DNA of 64,000 bases from Flavobacterium sp. N502540 (GCF_025947365.1 NZ_CP110012.1:1984001-2048000), one strand, 5' to 3'; positions 17,432 to 26,458 are shown, counted from the first letter of the stretch. Notes: a model not told the origin generated them from the letters alone. A program made the numbers and translations.

Positions 17432-18139
17432 TTATTTAGCGTCCATAAAAACATCAACATTTCGTTGATTGAATTTTTCAGAGAATACCACACCATCCTT
17501 CATATGGATCGTTCTTTGCGAGAACGAAGCATCATAATCAGAGTGGGTAACCATTAAAATGGTAGCTCCTTTAGCATGTAAATCGGTTAAGAGTTCCATT
17601 ACCTCATTACCGTTTTTACTATCTAAATTTCCGGTCGGTTCATCGGCCAGAATAATTTTAGGATCGTTTACCAAAGCTCTTGCAACGGCAACCCTTTGCT
17701 GTTGTCCCCCCGAAAGTTGTTGTGGGAAATGTTTAAGGCGGTGAGAGATATTCAGTTTCTCAGCAATAGCTTCGATTTTTTGTTTTCTCTCAGATGCTTT
17801 TACATTGTTGTAGATCAAAGGCAATTCAATATTGTCGTAAACCGAAAGTTCGTCGATCAGGTTAAAGTTCTGGAAAATAAAGCCAATGTTTTCTTTGCGT
17901 ACATTTGCTCTCCCTTTCTCTTTTAAACCAATCATTTCCTGATCCAATAACTTGTAACTTCCGCCTGAAGCGCTGTCCAGAAGACCTATGATATTAAGTA
18001 AAGTCGATTTTCCACAGCCTGAAGGTCCCATAATGGTTAAAAAATCCCCTTTTTTAATCGCTAAAGAAATCCCGCTTAAAGCTGCTGTTTCTACTTCTTC
18101 CGTTCTGAAAACTTTGGTTAGGTTTTGAATTGTTATCAT
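17432..18139 (-). CDS. LolD/MacB-like ABC transporter ATP-binding protein, copy 2
   Basis: 235 residues, starting MITIQNLTKVFRTEEVETA; Walker A GPSGCGKST, LSGGQQQRVAVARAL and ILADEPTGNLD are intact. Differs from copy 1 by only a handful of residues, mostly near the N-terminus (IAIKKGDF versus LTIKKGDF, SASGGSYK versus SASKGSYK). First ATPase of the operon, downstream of the HlyD-type adaptor. Confidence 0.95.
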   Translation of the reverse strand: MITIQNLTKVFRTEEVETAALSGISLAIKKGDFLTIMGPSGCGKSTLLNIIGLLDSASGGSYKLLDQEMIGLKEKGRANVRKENIGFIFQNFNLIDELSVYDNIELPLIYNNVKASERKQKIEAIAEKLNISHRLKHFPQQLSGGQQQRVAVARALVNDPKIILADEPTGNLDSKNGNEVMELLTDLHAKGATILMVTHSDYDASFSQRTIHMKDGVVFSEKFNQRNVDVFMDAK

Positions 18140-18159
18140 AAGTTTTGAAATTTTAGTGG

Positions 18160-18285
18160 TTGTTAATTCTATTTTTTGATTGATGATTGATGATTGAAAC
18201 TTTGTGAATTGTGAATTGTAAAATTTAAACTGAAAACTGAAAACTGCGACTGTGTACTGTGACTGAAAACTGCGACCAGAAACTG
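18160..18285. repeat. Short-period tandem repeats 'gattgatgatt' and 'actgaaaactgcgactg'
   Basis: Degenerate simple repeats fill the gap between adaptor and ATPase genes: gattgatgattgatgattg followed by actgaaaactgaaaactgcg-like units. The same units occur at 14790-14865, 55760-55860 and 60040-60070. Confidence 0.6.
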
Positions 18286-19530
18286 CTACTGAGAACTAAT
18301 CGATAATTCTTCAATGTCTTTATAATCGGTGTAGGATGAAGTAATGACCGATTCTCCTTCTTTTAAACCTTCGAGAACTTCATAGTACGATGGGTTTTCT
18401 CTGCCTAGTTTTATATTTCTTCTTTCTGCTTTATTTCCCTTTACTACGAAAATCCATTTTCCTGCTGCCTCCTGATTGAAACTTCCTTTTGAAACCACAA
18501 GTGTCTTGTTCTTTTCGGAGAGAATCAGTTTTACACCAAAACCAAGACCGTCTTGTAAAGTGATATTTTCTTTGGATATAAAAGCCAGCTCCACTCTAAA
18601 GTGTCCGTTTTTTACCTCCGGAATTACTTTTGTAACCAAAACTTCCAGATTTTTTCCTTGAAATTCTACCTGGCCCTTCAAACCTTCGCGTATTTTTTCC
18701 AAATAAAATTCATCTACATCGGCTGCTAATTTGTAGCCTTGCTTAGAATCTATTTTTCCGATACTTTCACCTGCCTGAAACGTTTTTCCCAACACAGGTT
18801 GAAAAGAAGTTAATCTCCCCGATTCCGGTGCTGTAATTAAGAAGTTCTTTTTATTGTTTCTTAAAATATCCAGACTTTTCTCCATAGTCTGAATCGAACG
18901 GTTGATTTGAGAAATTTGAACCTGATTGGTTTGTTTTTCTTTTTGAATACTTTGTTGGATCGTTCTTTTACGCTCGTCCTGAAAACGCAGACTTTCTTTA
19001 AAATTATTCCAGTCATTTCTCGAAATCACATCTTTTTCAAACAATTTCGCGTTCACGTCATACAACCTTTTGGCGTCATTATAATCGTGTTCGATTAAAA
19101 CCAGATCTTTGGTTAAGTTCAGCTCCTGATTTCTGATGTTCAGTTTTCCGGTGTTCAAATTATTGATTTGCTCGATAATAGCGGTTTCCTGAGTCAGATA
19201 ATTCAGTTCTGTGTTCGGATTGAACAAACGCGCTAAGGGCTGACCTTTGGTAACCATTGCGCCATTTTCAACAAAAATCTCTTTTACAGATCCGCCTTCG
19301 GTAACATTCACAAGCATTACGTTAAGAGGTTCCACTTTGGCCTGAAAAACAACAAAATCTTCAAAGAAAGCTTTTTCTACTTTCTGAACACTTAGTTCAT
19401 CTGCTTTTACATTAAAACTTCTTTTGGTGTTAAACGAGAAAAATACAATTGTTGCCAAAACTAAAAAAACTCCAATTGCTATTGTGAGATATCTAAATTT
19501 TCTATTTTTACGAGGAATTATCTTGTCCAT
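18286..19530 (-). CDS. HlyD/RND-type periplasmic adaptor of the ABC efflux module
   Basis: 414 residues: one N-terminal transmembrane helix (YLTIAIGVFLVLATIVFFSF), lipoyl/barrel-sandwich half (EGGSVKEIFVENGAMVTKGQPL), a coiled-coil hairpin around residues 110-230, second lipoyl half (ITAPESGRLTSFQPVLGKTF), then beta-barrel and membrane-proximal domains (VITSSYTDYKDIEEL). It would link the MacB-like permeases to an outer-membrane channel. First gene of the minus-strand operon and divergent from the NtrC-type regulator, with a candidate sigma-54 promoter 30 bp upstream. Confidence 0.9.
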   Translation of the reverse strand: MDKIIPRKNRKFRYLTIAIGVFLVLATIVFFSFNTKRSFNVKADELSVQKVEKAFFEDFVVFQAKVEPLNVMLVNVTEGGSVKEIFVENGAMVTKGQPLARLFNPNTELNYLTQETAIIEQINNLNTGKLNIRNQELNLTKDLVLIEHDYNDAKRLYDVNAKLFEKDVISRNDWNNFKESLRFQDERKRTIQQSIQKEKQTNQVQISQINRSIQTMEKSLDILRNNKKNFLITAPESGRLTSFQPVLGKTFQAGESIGKIDSKQGYKLAADVDEFYLEKIREGLKGQVEFQGKNLEVLVTKVIPEVKNGHFRVELAFISKENITLQDGLGFGVKLILSEKNKTLVVSKGSFNQEAAGKWIFVVKGNKAERRNIKLGRENPSYYEVLEGLKEGESVITSSYTDYKDIEELSISSQ

Positions 19531-19558
19531 TTCTTTAATAATTTACTGATTACCAATA

Positions 19559-19574
19559 GGTAAATACTGTGCCA
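19559..19574 (-). promoter_or_regulatory. Candidate sigma-54 promoter of the efflux operon
   Basis: Minus strand TGGCACAGTATTTACC (19574 down to 19559). Against the consensus TGGCACR-N4-TTGCW it keeps all seven bases of the -24 box and the TT and C of the -12 box with correct spacing; the -12 GC is AC. It lies about 30 bp before the adaptor start and opposite a gene for an NtrC-type activator. Confidence 0.5.
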
Positions 19575-19648
19575 TAAAAAGCATAATCTGTAAAGTATTG
19601 ATTTTAAAGAAGCTTTAAAAACCACTTAAAAAAGAAGTGTTCGGAAAT

Positions 19649-19664
19649 GAACAGTTGACCGTTC
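19649..19664. promoter_or_regulatory. Candidate activator-binding palindrome upstream of the regulator
   Basis: Imperfect 16-bp palindrome gaacagttgaccgttc (12 of 16 symmetric positions). It lies about 75-90 bp upstream of the sigma-54 -24 box of the divergent operon, a usual distance for an enhancer site, and 24 bp before the regulator ATG. Confidence 0.3.
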
Positions 19665-19687
19665 AAAATCGGACAAAAAAAGACAGC

Positions 19688-21034
19688 ATGCGAAAGAAAC
19701 AAGCTCATATTTTAATCGTCGACGATCAGGAAGAAATTCTTTTTTCGGCAAAAATGATTCTCAAAAAACATTTTGAAACCATTTTTACGACCAACAGCCC
19801 TAAAAAAATCATCTCTATTTTAAACGAAAATGAAATAAATGTGGTTTTGTTGGACATGAACTATCGAATTGGTTTTGAAGATGGGCGTGAAGGAATTCAT
19901 TGGTTGAAGGAAATTAAAACACTTTCGCCACAAACAATTGTGATTTTAATGACTGCTTTTGGTAAGATTGACACTGCGGTTGAAGGAATCAAAATCGGAG
20001 CATTTGATTATATTTTGAAACCCTGGAACAACGAAAAACTACTGGAAATTATTGATAAAGCTGTATTAGAGAGCCGAAAGAATGGTAAGAAAGAAATAGT
20101 AGAAAAACCAGTCAAAAGTTATTTTACAGGAACTTCTCCTAAAATTAAGCAGGCTTACGGTATTGCCGAAAGAGTTGCCAAAACAGCTGCTAACGTTTTG
20201 ATTTTAGGTGAAAATGGAACCGGAAAATATGTTTTTGCCGAGTTCATCCATCTGAATTCAGAGCGAAAAGAGCAGCCTTTTGTACATGTCGATCTGGGGT
20301 CGCTGAGTGATAATTTGTTTGAAAGTGAACTTTTTGGATATGCCAAGGGGGCTTTTACAGATGCTAAAACAGATACTGCGGGAAGATTTGAAGCGGCTTC
20401 GGGTGGTACGATCTTTCTGGATGAAATAGGGAATATTCCGTTACATCTGCAATCCAAACTGTTACATGTTTTACAAACCAAAACCGTAACCCGCTTGGGC
20501 GAAAGCAAAGCAAGACCGCTGAATGTAAGGATCATTGCGGCTACCAATGCCGATATAAAAGCAGAAGTAAAAAATAAAACTTTTAGGGAAGATTTACTGT
20601 ACCGAATCAACACTATGGAGATTCATTTGCCTTCTTTGCGTGAGCGAAAAGACGATATTATCCCGATGGCTAATTTTATTTTGGATAAAATTGCTGAAAA
20701 ATACAATCAGGAAAATTGGTGTTTTGACGACAATGTCGGACCCTATTTAGAAAAATATCCATGGAAAGGAAATATTCGGGAATTGGAAAATAAGATTGAG
20801 CGGGCTCTAATTTTAGCCGATGATCGTACTATTTCTTTAACCAATCTGGATATTTTGGATTTCGAAGAATTTCACGAAAACGACGAAAATCCACTGTCTG
20901 AAATGGAAAAAAGTGCCATCGAGAAAACATTGTTTAAGAATAATGGAAATATCAGCAAAACAGCCGAAGAACTTGGGCTTTCAAGGGCAGCTTTGTACAG
21001 AAGAATTGAAAAATACGATTTGAGAAACATCTAA
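19688..21034 (+). CDS. Sigma-54-dependent response regulator (NtrC family)
   Basis: 448 residues from ATG 19688 (a GTG at 19637 is in frame but the receiver domain starts right at MRKKQAHILIVDDQEE). Receiver domain with phospho-acceptor Asp in VVLLDMNY; AAA+ domain with Walker A GENGTGK, GAFTDA loop (canonical GAFTGA), Walker B GGTIFLDEIGN and RIIAATNADIKAEV; Fis-type HTH NISKTAEELGLSRAALYRRI. It should activate sigma-54 promoters, most simply that of the divergent efflux operon. Followed 82 bp later by its histidine kinase. Confidence 0.94.
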   Translation: MRKKQAHILIVDDQEEILFSAKMILKKHFETIFTTNSPKKIISILNENEINVVLLDMNYRIGFEDGREGIHWLKEIKTLSPQTIVILMTAFGKIDTAVEGIKIGAFDYILKPWNNEKLLEIIDKAVLESRKNGKKEIVEKPVKSYFTGTSPKIKQAYGIAERVAKTAANVLILGENGTGKYVFAEFIHLNSERKEQPFVHVDLGSLSDNLFESELFGYAKGAFTDAKTDTAGRFEAASGGTIFLDEIGNIPLHLQSKLLHVLQTKTVTRLGESKARPLNVRIIAATNADIKAEVKNKTFREDLLYRINTMEIHLPSLRERKDDIIPMANFILDKIAEKYNQENWCFDDNVGPYLEKYPWKGNIRELENKIERALILADDRTISLTNLDILDFEEFHENDENPLSEMEKSAIEKTLFKNNGNISKTAEELGLSRAALYRRIEKYDLRNI

Positions 21035-21116
21035 ACCTAAAAATAGTTTCGAACGGCTTTGAAAGATTATAATTAGATACTAAACTTTTGAATCTTTCGG
21101 AATAAAAAATAAAACA

Positions 21117-22442
21117 ATGAAGAACTGGAAATTTTATAACGCTTTGTTTGCAAGGATTCTGCTCCTGATGATTCCCTTTTTCTTTTGTGTCTTTTTGATT
21201 TACAAAGAACTGTATTACAATGCGATTCTGGTTGGTTTTGTCGTTTTTCTATTGTTGTCTGAAATGTATTTTTTTGTTAAAGGGCAAGCCTTGTTTTACG
21301 ATAAAATGCTTTTATCGATTCTGCAGGATGATTTTTCGAATAATTTTCCGGAAGAAAGCAAAAAGGAGAATTTCAGGAACTTGTTTTTGCTTTATGATAA
21401 GTTAAAGGTTCAACGACAGGAACAGACGTCAAAAGAGCGCATCTATCAGTCTATTTTAAATAATATTGACACTGCTACTTTAATTCTGGAGAAAGAAGGT
21501 GAGGACTGGAATCTTTTTTTGATGAACGATTGCTTCTCAAACTTATTCAAAGTGCCAAAAGTAAGCCAGTGGAAGTATCTTAAAAACTATTTGCCCTCTC
21601 TTTGTGAGGAAATCGAAAAGACCAATTTTACAGAATTAAAAACAGCTATTTCGATCAAGATCGAAGATCAGGACTTACAGACTTTTGTGCTTCAGACTTC
21701 GCATACGAAAATGTATGACAAAGAATATTTTATTATTCTGCTGGACAGCATTCAGCGTGTTATCGAGAAAAAAGAAAAGGAAGCCTGGATCAATCTGATG
21801 AAAATTATTTCGCACGAGTTAATGAATTCACTAACGCCAATCCGTGCACTTTCGCAAAATTTACTGCAAATAGTTGATCAGGAAGAATTAGAAGAGGATG
21901 ATTTTGAAGATATTAAAAGCAGTATTTCGACCATTATCAATCGAAGCGATCATTTGCAGGTTTTTGTAGAAAATTATCGAAAACTGGCCATGCTGCCGAC
22001 TCCGACTAAAAAAATGACTCCTATAAAGGTTCTTTTTGAAGACTGTCTTCGGGTAATGAGTCCAATTTTAAAGGCGGAAGATATCGAACTGGTAAACGAA
22101 ATTAATAGTTCAAGATCGATTTTAATTGATAAAAGTCAGATAGAACAGGTAATTATCAATTTGATTACCAATAGTATTTATGCTTTGAAAGAAAAGCGCG
22201 AAAAGAAGATGTTCTTGTCATCATATACTGAAAACAATCGCTTTTTTATTACCATTTCGGATAACGGAAAAGGAATTGATACCGAGATCAGAGATAAAGT
22301 TTTTCTGCCGTTTTTCACTACCAGAAAAGATGGTGCCGGAATTGGACTAACGCTTTCTAAAAATATCATCGAAGCACACGGAGGGTATTTGAGTTACCAA
22401 ACCGATGAGGACAAAACCAGCTTTGTAATTTGCCTGATTTGA
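21117..22442 (+). CDS. Sensor histidine kinase partner of the NtrC-type regulator
   Basis: 441 residues. Two N-terminal helices (ILLLMIPFFFCVFLIY, AILVGFVVFLLLSEMYFFV) with almost no periplasmic loop, so sensing is probably within the membrane or cytoplasm; a PAS-like region (IYQSILNNIDTATLILEKEG) follows. HisKA with His in MKIISHELMNSLTPIRALS, N-box QVIINLITNSIYAL, G1 ISDNGKGID, F-box FLPFFTTR and G2 GAGIGLTLSKNIIEAHGG. Autophosphorylates and passes phosphate to the upstream regulator. Confidence 0.94.
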   Translation: MKNWKFYNALFARILLLMIPFFFCVFLIYKELYYNAILVGFVVFLLLSEMYFFVKGQALFYDKMLLSILQDDFSNNFPEESKKENFRNLFLLYDKLKVQRQEQTSKERIYQSILNNIDTATLILEKEGEDWNLFLMNDCFSNLFKVPKVSQWKYLKNYLPSLCEEIEKTNFTELKTAISIKIEDQDLQTFVLQTSHTKMYDKEYFIILLDSIQRVIEKKEKEAWINLMKIISHELMNSLTPIRALSQNLLQIVDQEELEEDDFEDIKSSISTIINRSDHLQVFVENYRKLAMLPTPTKKMTPIKVLFEDCLRVMSPILKAEDIELVNEINSSRSILIDKSQIEQVIINLITNSIYALKEKREKKMFLSSYTENNRFFITISDNGKGIDTEIRDKVFLPFFTTRKDGAGIGLTLSKNIIEAHGGYLSYQTDEDKTSFVICLI

Positions 22443-22566
22443 TTAAAGCGTCAAAAAGTAAAATAACAATCGAAATAAAACTACTGTGGAACTTTAAAAG
22501 ACAGGATAAAGAGAAAAGTGTAAGGTTATTTTAAATTATGCGACCCTTGCGCCTAAACAAAAAATT

Positions 22567-22893
22567 TTAAAGCTCGATTTCAGGCTGCCAAAAATGTTTT
22601 TCAAAATCTATAATCTGATTGTCTATGACTTTAATGCCTTCGCTTTCGAGTAACTGTTGCATTAAATTGGTTCCGTCAAAATGGTGTTTTCCGGTGAGAA
22701 GCCCTTTTCTGTTTACCACACGGTGTGCGGGAACATCATCCATGTTGTGACAGGCATTCATGGCCCAGCCTACCATTCGGGCAGAGCGGGCTGTTCCTAA
22801 AGCTTTGGCAATTGCGCCATAAGAAGTTACTTTTCCGTACGGAATTTGTCGGGCGATTGCATAAACTCTTTCAAAAAAATTATCTTCAGCCAT
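22567..22893 (-). CDS. Alkyltransferase-like protein (ATL; MGMT fold, active-site Cys replaced)
   Basis: 108 residues from ATG 22893. The MGMT DNA-binding domain is clear: FERVYAIARQIPYGKVTSYGAIA and GTARSARMVGWAMNACHNMDDV. The active-site motif reads PAHRVVN instead of PCHRVV, so the alkyl-accepting cysteine is an alanine and the protein cannot be an alkyltransferase. ATL proteins bind O6-alkylguanine and hand it to nucleotide excision repair. GTG 22905 is an alternative start that adds four residues. Confidence 0.88.
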   Translation of the reverse strand: MAEDNFFERVYAIARQIPYGKVTSYGAIAKALGTARSARMVGWAMNACHNMDDVPAHRVVNRKGLLTGKHHFDGTNLMQQLLESEGIKVIDNQIIDFEKHFWQPEIEL

Positions 22894-22941
22894 AATTTGT
22901 AGCACAGGTTAAAAGGTGAGAAATGATTTTACTAACGAAAT

Positions 22942-23036
22942 TTTCACGCAGATTTTATGCATTAAAATGAAGCCCAAAAAATTTTTAATTTAGGAAGGAA
23001 AAAGGATTTGCTTAATCTGCAAAATCTGCGTGAAAC
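22942..23036. repeat. Inverted repeat 'ttttcacgcagatttt ... aaaatctgcgtgaaa'
   Basis: Arms ttttcacgcagatttt and aaaatctgcgtgaaa enclose about 65 bp. The same arms occur at 27070-27146 and 40576-40706, so this is one member of a dispersed intergenic family. Confidence 0.65.
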
Positions 23037-23077
23037 TAAAATTTTACAAATAAATAATAATCTGATCTTATATTTTA

Positions 23078-23713
23078 TTAACTGAAATAGTAAGTCAAGA
23101 TATTAAAAAGCGTGAGTACGGCAATTAATCCAGTGATGCTTCCAATAATGGTATTCATGTTTTTCATCAGATAATCTGTTTTCTTCTCGATTCTTCCAAA
23201 GAAACCAATGTAGCTGTATAAAGCGGCAAATGAGCCTAAAACAGATCCGAATACAAAAGTAAAAATAATGTTGTTTTCAAATGCAAAAAGGTGGTAAGAG
23301 GCCAAAGTAACACTTACAACCACATAATACGGAATAGGGAAGAAGTTAAGTCCGGAAAGCAGCATTCCCAGAAAGAAACGACTTTTTTTACTGGTCTTTT
23401 TTATTTTCGATTTTTTGGCTTTAGGTTCTTTGGCTATAAACAAAAAATAAACAGTTAAAACAGAGAAAATAACAAATCCTACTTCGCGTAACAATGTCAC
23501 TACATCCGGCCGATTGTCGATGACCCGTGCAAAAAAAACGGCTAAGGAAACCTGAAAAAAGATTACCAAGACAGCTCCCGCAACAAACCATAAAGCATTT
23601 TTTTTCCCCTCTTTCAAATTTACTTTGGCTGCTGTCATGTTGATTAAACCTGGTGGAATAATCCCAATGAAAGCGGCAAGAAAACCTGAAAGTAATGGGG
23701 TAAGTAATGCCAT
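23078..23713 (-). CDS. LysE family amino-acid exporter-like protein
   Basis: 211 residues and six hydrophobic segments in the LysE/RhtB pattern. The N-terminal SGFLAAFIGIIPPGLINMTAAK carries the PPG loop, with a long basic cytoplasmic loop AKEPKAKKSKIKKTSKKSRF before the fourth helix. Probable inner-membrane exporter of small molecules; substrate unknown. It precedes no co-directional operon partner except trmB 44 bp upstream on the same strand, so the two may be co-transcribed. Confidence 0.82.
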   Translation of the reverse strand: MALLTPLLSGFLAAFIGIIPPGLINMTAAKVNLKEGKKNALWFVAGAVLVIFFQVSLAVFFARVIDNRPDVVTLLREVGFVIFSVLTVYFLFIAKEPKAKKSKIKKTSKKSRFFLGMLLSGLNFFPIPYYVVVSVTLASYHLFAFENNIIFTFVFGSVLGSFAALYSYIGFFGRIEKKTDYLMKNMNTIIGSITGLIAVLTLFNILTYYFS

Positions 23714-23756
23714 TCAGTTGATTGATGGGTTATGAAAAAAAGTTTTTAAAATTAAA

Positions 23757-24434
23757 TTAGTCTTTAATTTTAAAACGAATATACGTAATTGCCTTGTTAA
23801 TCTCTAAATATTGTTTTTCATAAAAAGTCTGGAATGCAGTAACTTCTTCAGGACTTCCTTCATTTTTATATACATTATGATTGGCGTATAAAACCTCGTG
23901 ACCTTCACCGTGAAGTAATCCCAACGTGTAACCGTGCATGAATTCGCTGTCGGTTTTTAAGTTTACGACACCGTCTTTTTTAAGGATTCTTTTATACAAT
24001 TTCAAGAACTCCGAATTGGTCATACGGTGTTTGGTTCTCTTGTATTTGATTTGCGGATCCGGAAAAGTAATCCAGATTTCGTCCACTTCATTGTCGGCAA
24101 AAATATGATTGATCAGTTCGATTTGAGTTCGAACAAATGCAACGTTGTGTAATCCGTTTTCGACAGCGGTTTTGGCACCTCTCCAGAAACGAGCTCCTTT
24201 AATATCAATTCCGATAAAATTTTTGTTCGGATATCTTTCTGCTAATCCCACAGAATATTCTCCTTTTCCACATCCCAATTCTAAAACTAATGGATTGTCA
24301 TTTTTAAAGAAATCAGAATTCCATTTTCCTTTCAAAGGCATTAAATCGCCTACAACTTCTTCTCTGGTTGGTTGAAAAACGTTTTGAAATGTTTCGTTTT
24401 CTCTGAATCTTTTTAGTTTATTTTTACTTCCCAC
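23757..24434 (-). CDS. trmB: tRNA (guanine-N7-)-methyltransferase
   Basis: 225 residues starting GTG at 24434 (MGSKNKLKRFRENETFQNVF). SAM-binding motif LELGCGKGEYSVGLAERYP, NFIGIDIKGARFWRG, and the TrmB signature IWITFPDPQIKYKRTKHRM are present. Makes m7G46 in tRNA. The frame stays open upstream to 24605, but that part derives from the intergenic cacgaattc repeat and is not conserved-looking, so the GTG is the better start; no in-frame ATG is near. Confidence 0.93.
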   Translation of the reverse strand: MGSKNKLKRFRENETFQNVFQPTREEVVGDLMPLKGKWNSDFFKNDNPLVLELGCGKGEYSVGLAERYPNKNFIGIDIKGARFWRGAKTAVENGLHNVAFVRTQIELINHIFADNEVDEIWITFPDPQIKYKRTKHRMTNSEFLKLYKRILKKDGVVNLKTDSEFMHGYTLGLLHGEGHEVLYANHNVYKNEGSPEEVTAFQTFYEKQYLEINKAITYIRFKIKD

Positions 24435-24469
24435 TTTTACAAAAATTTTCAGCAAAATTAAGGAATATA

Positions 24470-24810
24470 AACGAATGAAAATAGCACAATTAGCTTTAAA
24501 AGTTTTCCGCCGCGAATTTTCATCAAGGATATTTTTTTTCGCCACGAATTCACTAATTAATTTAAGCGGTTTGGCTGAGGAAAAATTGGTAAAAATTAGT
24601 GGCAACCCTTTTTTTGCAACAGATTAACACAGATAAAAAATCGGTTAAATTCTTTTAATTTGTGGTAAAAGAAATAGTAAGAATATAAACGAATGCAAAT
24701 AGCGTAATTACGTTCTAGAAGTTTTTCACCACGAATTCACGAATTAATTTAAGCGGTATGGATGGAAAAAAATTAGTGTAGATTAGTGGAATTCGTGGCG
24801 GAAGAAAAGA
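24470..24810. repeat. Cluster of 'cacgaattcacgaattaatt' intergenic repeats
   Basis: Two copies of a unit reading ttcgccacgaattcac, taatttaagcggt.tgg and aaaaattagt.ga..gtgg (24539-24604 and 24727-24806), plus acagattaacacagat in between. No ORF of its own. The unit is related to the perfect hairpin at 29490-29540. Confidence 0.65.
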
Positions 24811-24814
24811 TTTT

Positions 24815-26197
24815 TTAACTGTAATGAACTTCTGTAATTGGTTTTAATTTAGGGTCAAGTGTTTCATCGTGTTGAGATAAATCCAATCCGATATGTTCGT
24901 TCTCCTCAGAAACACGTAACGGAATAATGAAATTGGTTACCTTAAATAAGAAGTACGCTCCGAAAAAAGTAAATACAGAAACCAATACCAACGCCATCAT
25001 GTGATGTGCAAATACATTCCAGCCTCCGTGTAACAAACTCGCATCTTCACCATGAGCAAAAATAGCAGTTAGAATCATTCCCATAATGCCGCCTACACCA
25101 TGACAGGCAAAAACGTCAAGGGTATCATCGAATTTTTTTGATAAGCGACAATTTACAACCGAATTCGAAACCAAAGCCGTTATAAATCCAAAAAACATAC
25201 TTTCAGGAACTGAAACATAACCTGCAGCCGGAGTAATGGCAACCAAGCCTACCACAGCTCCAATACAAGCACCAAGAGCCGAAACTTTTCGACCGTTCAT
25301 TCGGTCAAAGAAAACCCAGGTTAACATGGCTGCGGCCGATGAGGTTGTCGTAGTTGCAAAAGCCATTGCGGCAGTTCCATTGGCTGCAAGAGCCGAACCG
25401 GCATTGAAGCCGAACCATCCGAACCATAACATTCCGGTTCCTAATAATACAAATGGAATATTGGTTGGAATGTGCTGATTGTTTTTTCTTTTTCCTAAAA
25501 CCAGTACTCCTGCCAAAGCCGCAAATCCTGAACTCATGTGCACAACGGTTCCTCCGGCGAAATCTTTTACGCCAAAATAACTGCCTAAAATACCGGTTGG
25601 ATACCAAACAGAATGGCACAATGGTGCATAAATAAACAAAGTAAACAAACTGATAAAAAGTAAATACGATATAAAACGAACACGCTCAGCAAAAGAACCA
25701 GTAATAATGGCCGGAGCAATAATCGCAAATTTCATCTGAAACAATGCAAAAAGCATAAACGGAATCGTGCTGGCCAATTGTTTATGAGGAAGAACTCCCA
25801 CATAATCCATAAAAGCAAAAGTAGTTGGATCACCAAAGAAACTATAAAAATGACCTCCTAAATTTAACCCTACAGGATCGCCAAAAGCCAGACTAAAGGC
25901 CACTACAACCCATAAAAGCGTGACAACCCCTAAACAGATAAAGCTCTGCAACATGGTCGAAATTACATTTTTCTTACCGACCATTCCGCCGTAAAAAAAG
26001 GACAGTCCCGGAGTCATGATTAAAACCAGACAGCAGGACGTTAACATCCAGGCGACATCGGCAGGAACGATATGATCGGTTGTGCCAAATTCAGCCAATA
26101 CATAACTATTTTCGGTTATAGTTGGCCAAAAAGCACCAGTAACGCAAACAATACTGATGATAATAAAGGAAATGATCCAGCGTTTTTCTATTTTCAT
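24815..26197 (-). CDS. amtB: Ammonium transporter (Amt/Rh family)
   Basis: 460 residues with an extra N-terminal helix or signal and 11 further predicted helices. Typical Amt stretches are present: GLSFFYGGMVGKKNVISTML, FALFQMKFAIIAPAIITGSFAERV, HMSSGFAALAGVLVLGKR and FACHGVGGIMGMILTAIF, which carry the conserved channel residues. It moves NH3/NH4+ across the inner membrane. No glnK is adjacent, which is unusual compared with proteobacterial glnK-amtB operons. The C-terminal tail is long (about 35 residues). Confidence 0.95.
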   Translation of the reverse strand: MKIEKRWIISFIIISIVCVTGAFWPTITENSYVLAEFGTTDHIVPADVAWMLTSCCLVLIMTPGLSFFYGGMVGKKNVISTMLQSFICLGVVTLLWVVVAFSLAFGDPVGLNLGGHFYSFFGDPTTFAFMDYVGVLPHKQLASTIPFMLFALFQMKFAIIAPAIITGSFAERVRFISYLLFISLFTLFIYAPLCHSVWYPTGILGSYFGVKDFAGGTVVHMSSGFAALAGVLVLGKRKNNQHIPTNIPFVLLGTGMLWFGWFGFNAGSALAANGTAAMAFATTTTSSAAAMLTWVFFDRMNGRKVSALGACIGAVVGLVAITPAAGYVSVPESMFFGFITALVSNSVVNCRLSKKFDDTLDVFACHGVGGIMGMILTAIFAHGEDASLLHGGWNVFAHHMMALVLVSVFTFFGAYFLFKVTNFIIPLRVSEENEHIGLDLSQHDETLDPKLKPITEVHYS

Positions 26198-26274
26198 TTT
26201 TCAAATACTTTATGTGTCCCTATTTTTTTAGGGTTAAAGTTATGAAAAAATGAATATTATGGTTTTTAGGGGTG

Positions 26275-26282
26275 CAAAAATA
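26275..26282 (-). promoter_or_regulatory. -7 element upstream of amtB
   Basis: TATTTTTG on the minus strand matches TAnnTTTG, 78 bp before the amtB ATG. No TTG occurs 18-20 bp upstream, so this is a partial match. A small hairpin (ccctaaaaaaataggg) follows in the leader. Confidence 0.35.
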
Positions 26283-26458
26283 GAGGTGTTGTTTTTATTT
26301 TAGTAGATTTTATAAAATACACCCTGTTTTTTTGAGGGTATTTTATTTTGCACTTCTAAAAAAGAGACAAAATTGCCAATTGTATTATCATAAAATTGGC
26401 AAAGTGTTGTGTAAAGGGCGTAAAAAGTTAGGATTGTAAAAAGAAAGTCCAAAAATGT

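Noticed and set aside
11473..19530. Assembly duplication of the ABC module
   Set aside because: The two copies differ at many scattered positions outside the 202-bp tract and have different spacers, so the duplication is real and not recent in full.
24435..24605. 57-codon N-terminal extension of TrmB
   Set aside because: It is derived from the cacgaattc intergenic repeat; the protein family begins at the GTG at 24434 (GSKNKLKRF).
25236..25635. Overlapping open frames inside amtB on both strands
   Set aside because: Complete Amt protein in one frame with all family motifs; the others are shadows without start context or domains.
26219..26458. GlnK gene or small RNA upstream of amtB
   Set aside because: No frame resembling PII proteins on either strand; only short hairpins and a -7 element.
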